Positions 59,244-64,000 of a DNA stretch of 64,000 nt are shown here, one piece after another (the first letter of the stretch is position 1; every line of letters starts with the position of its first letter). Source of the DNA: Corynebacterium xerosis NBRC 16721 = ATCC 373 (lineage in GTDB: Bacteria; Actinomycetota; Actinomycetes; Mycobacteriales; Mycobacteriaceae); assembly GCF_001552415.1 (NCBI RefSeq), contig NZ_BCRD01000005.1, forward strand, positions 124,001 to 188,000. The letters are read 5' to 3'. Made by a program: the position numbers and the translations under genes. Under the pieces are notes generated by a model, which ran no database searches, had not been told where the DNA came from, and saw nothing but the letters and a program-made list of their open reading frames with translations.

Positions 59244-59633
59244 CTACGCCACGTCCCGGAACCACTCGACGGCCAGGTCCCCGGCGACGGGCACCACGTC
59301 CACGACGTCGAACCCCACATGATCGCACTGCTCGCCGGTTTCGCGCAGCCACCGTGCCGCCGCGCGGCGCAGGCTCCGCATCTTCGCGGGCGTGATCGCC
59401 TCCAGGCCGCCGCCCATCGTCGGCGTCGAACGCGTCTTGACCTCCACCACGACCAGCGCGTCCCCGTCCGCGAAGATCGCGTCGATTTCATCGCGCCCCA
59501 CCCGGACGTTGGTGCCGATCAGCCGCATGCCCCGCCCGACGAGGAACTCGACCGCGGCCGACTCCCCCGCGAACCCCAACTGCTTCCCGTGCCGTCCCCG
59601 GCTCCGGCATTTGTCTTCCGTTTTCTCGTCCAC
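59244..59633 (-). CDS. yraN: YraN (UPF0102) endonuclease-like protein
   Basis: 129 aa restriction-endonuclease-fold protein. Motif I GESAAVEFL, then DEIDAIFADGDALVVVEVKTRS containing the D-(E/V)xK active site. Function unproven in most species. The start is unclear: GTG at 59631-59633 is taken; GTG or TTG up to 59663 would add up to ten residues, and no ribosome-binding site decides. First of yraN-comM-dprA. Confidence 0.88.
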   Translation of the reverse strand: MDEKTEDKCRSRGRHGKQLGFAGESAAVEFLVGRGMRLIGTNVRVGRDEIDAIFADGDALVVVEVKTRSTPTMGGGLEAITPAKMRSLRRAAARWLRETGEQCDHVGFDVVDVVPVAGDLAVEWFRDVA

Positions 59634-59663
59634 GCCCCGACCATGACGGATCACGGAGCCCAA

Positions 59664-59695
59664 AACCCGCCGGCCGGTGCTCCGGCGGGCGGGTT
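59664..59695 (-). terminator. Terminator after the DUF2469 gene
   Basis: AACCCGCC/GGCGGGTT and an inner GCCGG/CCGGC stem with a TGCT loop. On the minus strand the stem is followed by TTTTGGGC. 35 bp past the DUF2469 stop; separates lepB-rnhB-DUF2469 from yraN. Confidence 0.8.
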
Positions 59696-59730
59696 CTGTG
59701 GATGGATCGGGGGCTGTGGAAAACCGCCGT

Positions 59731-60036
59731 CTACTCGGGAAGACGCAGGTCGGGCTTGTCCAGTTCCTCGATGTTGACGTCCTTGAAGGTGATCACGCGG
59801 ACGTAGCGCACGAACCTCGCCGGCCGGTACATGTCCCACACCCACGCGTCGGACATGCGCAGCTCGAAGTAAACCTCGCCGCCCGAGTTGTGCGGGATCA
59901 GCTCGACGGCGTTGGCCAGGTAGAAACGCCGTTCCGTCTCCACTACGTAGGCGAACTGGCTGACCACGTCCCGGTATTCCTTGTAGAGGGACAGCTCGAC
60001 TTCGGCTTCGTAGTTGTCCAGATCCTCGGCGCTCAC
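59731..60036 (-). CDS. DUF2469 protein
   Basis: 101 aa, highly conserved in Actinobacteria between rnhB and yraN. Opening [20 protein letters not shown] and aromatic-rich middle ([30 protein letters not shown]) match the family. Soluble; no known activity. GTG start at 60034-60036 overlaps the rnhB stop in GTGA, with GAGAGG 5 nt upstream. Confidence 0.9.
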   Translation of the reverse strand: MSAEDLDNYEAEVELSLYKEYRDVVSQFAYVVETERRFYLANAVELIPHNSGGEVYFELRMSDAWVWDMYRPARFVRYVRVITFKDVNIEELDKPDLRLPE

Positions 60037-60767
60037 GTCGGCCTCTCCCCTCGTTCGATGCGGTGGCGCTGCTGCGCCGCCGCCACATTGGCGTAACTCA
60101 TCCGGTGTTCCCGGCTCGCGCCGAGCAGCTCCACCGCGGCCATGTGCGCGGCGGTGCCGTATCCCTTGTGGGCGGCCAGGCCGTAGCCCGGCAGGTCACC
60201 GTCGAGGTCAAACATAATGCGGTCCCTCGTCACTTTGGCGATGACACTCGCGGCGGCGATGCATCTCGCCGCCGCGTCGCCTCCGATCATCGGCAAATGC
60301 GGCGCGGGCAACCCGGGTACCTTCATGGCATCGGTCAGCACGTACCCCGCCGCCATCGGCAGCTTTTCGACGGCCCGCCGCATCCCCGAAACGTTCGCGT
60401 GCTGGATTCCCAGGGCGTCGATCTCCCCGGCCGGGACGATGACGGTGGACGTGGCCGTCGCAAAGCGAAGGATCAGGGGGAACAGGCGCTCGCGCGCCGC
60501 CGGCGACAGGGCCTTCGAGTCGGTCAGGGCGGCGAGCTCCGGGATGGTGCGGCGCGGCAGAATGCACGCGGCGATGACGATCGGCCCCGCGCACGCCCCT
60601 CGACCGGCCTCGTCGACGCCGGCGACCGGGCCGAAACCGCGGGCGTCCAGGGCGACCTCGTACATGCGGTCCTGCGCCAGCCTGCGCAACGCGGGCCGCG
60701 GCAGGTGGTCCAGAACCGCCGGGCGATCGCGCCGCGGCGGCCTAGTTCGCCTGGATGTCCGGGTCAT
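60033..60767 (-). CDS. rnhB: Ribonuclease HII
   Basis: Removes RNA from RNA-DNA hybrids. 244 aa; motifs [13 protein letters not shown] (metal Asp/Glu), LTDSKALS, and DAMK plus [16 protein letters not shown]. The ATG at 60765-60767 overlaps lepB by 26 nt. A shorter start at [10 protein letters not shown] would avoid the overlap, but relatives also carry an N-terminal extension. Confidence 0.95.
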   Translation of the reverse strand: MTRTSRRTRPPRRDRPAVLDHLPRPALRRLAQDRMYEVALDARGFGPVAGVDEAGRGACAGPIVIAACILPRRTIPELAALTDSKALSPAARERLFPLILRFATATSTVIVPAGEIDALGIQHANVSGMRRAVEKLPMAAGYVLTDAMKVPGLPAPHLPMIGGDAAARCIAAASVIAKVTRDRIMFDLDGDLPGYGLAAHKGYGTAAHMAAVELLGASREHRMSYANVAAAQQRHRIERGERPT

Positions 60768-61599
60768 CGACGCCGCCGATGCGGCTGAACGGCAGGATGA
60801 TCGCCTGCACCTTGCCCACCACGTTGTCCACCGGCACCGAGCCCTGGTGCTCGTCGCCGAGGTGGTAGCGCGAATCGAGGGAGTTGGTGCGGTTGTCGCC
60901 CATCATCCACAGGTGATCGTCGGGAATGGTGACGGGCCCGAAGTAGGGGCCGCCGCAGGCCTCGGACCCGACCAGCGGATCGACGGGGTTCTGCGGGGGC
61001 GCGAGAGTGAACGACTCGTCGACGAGCTTGCCGTCGACCATGATCCCCGCATCGCCCTCGCGGCACTGCACGGTCTGCCCGCCGGTGGCAATGACGCGCT
61101 TGACCAGTGCGTTCTCATCCGGCGCGACGACGCCGATCCAGCTGCCCAACGTCTGCAGCGAGTTGACCACCGGATTTTCGGACCGCTGGTTGACGAAGGC
61201 GTCGTCCCACGACGGCGGGCCATTGAACACCAGCACGTCGCCCGGCTCCGGGTCGGAGAAACGGTAGGACACCTTGTCCACCCAGATGCGGTCGCCGGTG
61301 CAGCCCTCGCAGCCGTGCAGCGTCGGCTGCATCGACTCTGACGGGATGAGGTACACGCGGCCGACGAAGGTCTGCACGCCCACTGAGATCAGCAGGGCGA
61401 TGACCACGATGATCGGGATCTCGATCCACCACGGGGTCTGCTTGCCGTCGTCGTCGGCGTCATCGCGGCGACGGCGGGACCTGGTGGCCCGTGCCGTTGC
61501 CGGGGCCGGGGCTTCCGCGGCGCGCGCGGGTTCTCCCGACGGCCGCCAACTGGGGCCCTTCGGGGTGCGTCCTGCGTCGGGGCGATCGTCCTCGGTCAT
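60742..61599 (-). CDS. lepB: Signal peptidase I
   Basis: Cleaves Sec/Tat signal peptides outside the membrane. 285 aa: cytosolic N-terminus rich in Ala/Arg/Asp (1-55), one helix ([16 protein letters not shown]), then catalytic Ser89 in PSESMQPTL and Lys167 in [23 protein letters not shown] is box E. First in lepB-rnhB-DUF2469, 168 bp after rplS. Confidence 0.95.
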   Translation of the reverse strand: MTEDDRPDAGRTPKGPSWRPSGEPARAAEAPAPATARATRSRRRRDDADDDGKQTPWWIEIPIIVVIALLISVGVQTFVGRVYLIPSESMQPTLHGCEGCTGDRIWVDKVSYRFSDPEPGDVLVFNGPPSWDDAFVNQRSENPVVNSLQTLGSWIGVVAPDENALVKRVIATGGQTVQCREGDAGIMVDGKLVDESFTLAPPQNPVDPLVGSEACGGPYFGPVTIPDDHLWMMGDNRTNSLDSRYHLGDEHQGSVPVDNVVGKVQAIILPFSRIGGVDDPDIQAN

Positions 61600-61689
61600 G
61601 CTTGGCGACTATACGCGCCGGGCCCCCGCCCTCCGCCGCAGCCACGCTGTGCCACCGGGCCGGCGGGCCTCGGCGGGTGAACGAAAAAA

Positions 61690-61729
61690 ACGCCGCCCCG
61701 GCACCTCGAATCGGGTGCCGGGACGGCGT
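61690..61729 (-). terminator. Intrinsic terminator after rplS
   Basis: ACGCCG-C-CCCGGCACC pairs with GGTGCCGGG-A-CGGCGT around an 8-nt loop; on the minus strand it is followed by a run of seven T. 38 bp past the rplS stop. Confidence 0.93.
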
Positions 61730-61767
61730 CGTCGAAAAGCAAGCGGGCCCGAAAAGGGGCCTGACGC

Positions 61768-62109
61768 TTAGCGCTTCTCCTTGATGCGGGCGGCCTTGCC
61801 GCGCAGGTTGCGCAGGTAGTACAGCTTGGCGCGACGGACGTCACCGCGGAACACGACGTTGATGGAGTCGATGTTCGGGGAGTGGACCGGGAAGGTGCGC
61901 TCGACGCCGATGCCGAACGAGAACTTGCGGACGGTGAAGGTCTCGCGAATGCCGCCGCCCTGACGGCGGATCACGACGCCCTTGAACATCTGGACGCGCT
62001 CGGTCTTGCCCTCGACGATCTTGACGTTGACCTCGACCGTGTCACCGGCGCGGAAGTCGGGGATGTCGTCGCGGAGCGATGCGGCGTCGACCTTATCGAG
62101 AATGTTCAT
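61768..62109 (-). CDS. rplS: Ribosomal protein L19
   Basis: Large-subunit protein at the 30S-50S interface. 113 aa with [34 protein letters not shown] and [18 protein letters not shown]. Single-gene unit ended by a strong terminator; its promoter must lie in the 240 bp before the DUF1648 gene. Confidence 0.98.
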   Translation of the reverse strand: MNILDKVDAASLRDDIPDFRAGDTVEVNVKIVEGKTERVQMFKGVVIRRQGGGIRETFTVRKFSFGIGVERTFPVHSPNIDSINVVFRGDVRRAKLYYLRNLRGKAARIKEKR

Positions 62110-62349
62110 GGAGATTTTCCTATCTACTGTGCTGGACAGAGGACCCTGGCGGCTCTTCCCTGGTGGGCGCTCGGCCGGTTCGTGCCCGAAACATGTTCAG
62201 CCGTCGCGACGGACGCCGGTTTCCCTGGGGGGCCGATGAACCCGCGAACAACCGGGACAGTATGCCACGCGGCCCTGGTCGCGACCAAATCTCCCCTGGT
62301 GGCGCGTGTCCCGGTCGGTGGCGGGGGTTTCTCGGGCATCATGGAGGGC

Positions 62350-63333
62350 ATGGATGGCTTGACGACGGACCGTGGTGGCTCGCCGACCGGCCGATGGGAC
62401 ATGACGGCGCTGCTCGGTTTCGTGGTCGCTCCGCTCGCGGGATTGGCCGCCGTCGTGGGGTGGGCGCTGTCGGTGCGAAGCCGGTTGCCGGAACCCATCG
62501 CCACGCATTTCGGCGCCCGCGGCGAGGCCGATGGCTTCGGCGACCTGAGTGGCACTCTGGTGATCCTCGTCGCCGTCACGGTGCCGATGGTGCTGGTGAT
62601 GGGGCTGTTGGGTGCATGGCGGCGTTTCCCCCGGATTCTACGCAGGTCGTTGGGCCCGGGGTCGCCGGTATTCGTCGGTTTCATGGCCGGGATCACCGCC
62701 GACACTCTCGTTCGACAGTTGGATGCCACGACCGCCGACGGCGTCGTGCTGCAGTCGACGTGGTCGTTCGTCGGCGCCGTCGCCGGCCTCGTCGTGGGCG
62801 TCATTGTCGCGATGACGTTGAAGGAGGCGAAGGCTCCGAAGGCCGAGAGCGCGCCCGACCCTGCGCTCCCCCGCGGTCCCCGTTCGGAGCCGGTTCGAAC
62901 GGTAACGTCGATGGGCATGAAGATTTTGGCTGCGGCATGGATCGCCGGCACCGTGGCCTCGTTGCTGTTGTCTCCGGCGCTGTTCCTGATCTTGGGCCTC
63001 AGCTTCTTTTACATCGTGCAGACGTATTCGGTGCGTTTGCGCGTTGACGACGACGCCGTCCGGTTCCGGGCCCTGATCGGCGAGTCGATCCCCATGGCGA
63101 CGATCACGGCGGCCAGACCGACTCGATACGACTGGGGCGATTCCGGTGGCATCGGGATCCGCGGCGTCGATTACCCGCGCTCGCGAGGTAAGCGCATCGC
63201 CGTCGCCTCCCGCTCCGGTGAGGCGCTGGACATCGACACGACGGGAACGAAGTGGACGTTCGTGGTGCCGGATGGCACGGCGGAGTCGCTGGCCGGCGAC
63301 ATCAACGCTCGCCTGGATCGCTTGCACGGGTAG
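62350..63333 (+). CDS. DUF1648 membrane protein with C-terminal PH-like domain
   Basis: 327 aa. Helices at about 18-40, 76-98, 105-125, 142-165 and a pair near 196-230. The loop after helix 1 reads LPEPIATHFGARGEADGFGD, the DUF1648 pattern found in SdpI-like immunity and signalling proteins. The C-terminal 100 residues (VRLRVDDDAVRFRALIG, MATITAARPTRYDW) look like a bacterial PH domain. Start uncertain between ATG 62341 and 62350. Lone gene; function unknown. Confidence 0.78.
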   Translation: MDGLTTDRGGSPTGRWDMTALLGFVVAPLAGLAAVVGWALSVRSRLPEPIATHFGARGEADGFGDLSGTLVILVAVTVPMVLVMGLLGAWRRFPRILRRSLGPGSPVFVGFMAGITADTLVRQLDATTADGVVLQSTWSFVGAVAGLVVGVIVAMTLKEAKAPKAESAPDPALPRGPRSEPVRTVTSMGMKILAAAWIAGTVASLLLSPALFLILGLSFFYIVQTYSVRLRVDDDAVRFRALIGESIPMATITAARPTRYDWGDSGGIGIRGVDYPRSRGKRIAVASRSGEALDIDTTGTKWTFVVPDGTAESLAGDINARLDRLHG

Positions 63334-63406
63334 CGCGGTTGGCGTGGTTGCGATGGCCCGTCACCGACGACGCGATCGACACGTCCATGGCCGGATCCGA
63401 CGTCGG

Positions 63407-64000
63407 TTACCCCTCCTTCGGCACCCTCGAGCCCCGGACGTTGCCCGGATTCATCCGGAGGGCCGGATCAATCTCGCACAACCGCGCCATCGCTTCGGGG
63501 TCATTGTTTTCCGGCTCGTAATCCCACGGGCCGGCCCATTCGTCCCACGCATCCGTGTCATCCCCCAAGTCGGGATAGCCGGCGGCTTTCCACTCGTCCC
63601 ATTCATCGTCCCAGTCGTCGCTCCACTCTTCGCTCTTCTTCGCGGGGGAGTTCGCCCACAGGTCATCGAGGTGCGCCTCCCGGGCGGCATCCGCCTCACC
63701 GCTCTGCGTCTCCCCCGCAATGTTCGCTGCACGGTCCGCCGCCGCTTCCGCAGCAGCCCGGATCTTCGCGTGGTTGGCAGCCCGGATGGTTCTCGTCAAC
63801 CGCGTGGACCGCTGATCGAAGGACTGCCGCTTGATGTGGGCGATCGGCCCATGCGGCACGGTCGTCGCACACACCTCACCGGCGTGATCCGCCCAGGTGA
63901 CGGTCCCGTCGGGGTTCATCTCCGCGTGCCAATGCCTGCTGGTCTTCATGTTGTGGTGGTGCTGGCACAAACACTGCAGATTCCACGTAGCGGTCTCGCC
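63407..64000 (-). CDS. DUF222/HNH endonuclease-type protein, C-terminal part (5' end beyond window)
   Basis: The frame is open to the window edge, so only the last 197 residues are seen. The first part, WNLQCLCQHHHNMKTSRHWH then NPDGTVTWADHAGEV, is the end of the HNH nuclease fold typical of the large actinobacterial DUF222/HNH family. Behind it comes an Ala/Arg-rich helix and an unusual tail of about 75 residues very rich in Asp, Glu and Trp. TAA stop at 63407-63409. Confidence 0.85.
   Translation of the reverse strand, partial: GETATWNLQCLCQHHHNMKTSRHWHAEMNPDGTVTWADHAGEVCATTVPHGPIAHIKRQSFDQRSTRLTRTIRAANHAKIRAAAEAAADRAANIAGETQSGEADAAREAHLDDLWANSPAKKSEEWSDDWDDEWDEWKAAGYPDLGDDTDAWDEWAGPWDYEPENNDPEAMARLCEIDPALRMNPGNVRGSRVPKEG

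Overview
The window is GC-rich actinobacterial chromosome and almost entirely core genome. Gene order matches the block M. tuberculosis carries from about Rv2785c to Rv2904c: rpsO, ribF, truB, pptT, pptH, dinF, rbfA, infB, nusA, rimP, proS, cob genes, Mg/Co chelatase, mqo, mtr, map, PBP-lipo, ispG, rip, dxr, frr, pyrH, tsf, rpsB, xerC, dprA, comM, rnhB, lepB, rplS. Mycothione reductase places it in the mycothiol-making Actinobacteria. The dapB-thyX pair at the left edge is typical of Corynebacterium, so a high-GC Corynebacterium is the best guess; species cannot be told from this window.

Layout. 1-1244: thyX (partial) and dapB. 1624-3864: a DHA2-type MFS exporter and an isolated DUF2786 gene. 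4062-9451 (minus): a compact galactose operon, galM - SSS symporter - small two-helix membrane protein - a single-ORF GalT-GalK fusion. 9719-13597 (minus): pnp, rpsO, ribF; truB diverges. 14615-16077: pptT overlapped by a PptH-like phosphoesterase. 16354-25088 (minus): rimP-nusA-ylxR-infB, a 659-bp gap containing a strong terminator, then rbfA-nrnA-dinF joined by near-zero-gap GTG starts. 25131-28687: a DUF4439 lipoprotein, proS, yaaA.

28708-34385 (minus) is a cobalamin/chelatase operon: chelatase - unknown gene - cobO - cobB - cobA. The chelatase is the most interesting object here. Its AAA+ part and its VWA part are in different frames, joined by a +1 shift at CCC TTT C and followed by a near-perfect 15-bp stem-loop. 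This fits programmed frameshifting that would make both the small and the medium subunit from one gene.

34483-47692: mqo, a hydrolase, mtr, a secreted lipase-like protein, then the minus-strand run dxr-rip-ispG-PBP-map-cobQ. 47866-56314: DUF2631 protein, rlmN, lapA-like, then pyrH-frr-cdsA, rpsB-tsf with a structured leader, an M23-like protein lacking one expected histidine, and xerC with a repeat-rich linker insertion. 56539-62109 (minus): rplS, lepB-rnhB-DUF2469, a terminator, yraN-comM-dprA. 62350-64000: a DUF1648 membrane protein and the C-terminal end of a DUF222/HNH endonuclease cut by the window edge.

No rRNA, tRNA, CRISPR array, insertion sequence or prophage was seen. Non-ATG starts (GTG/TTG) and 4-nt stop/start overlaps are common; starts were chosen by ribosome-binding site, spacing and family length.
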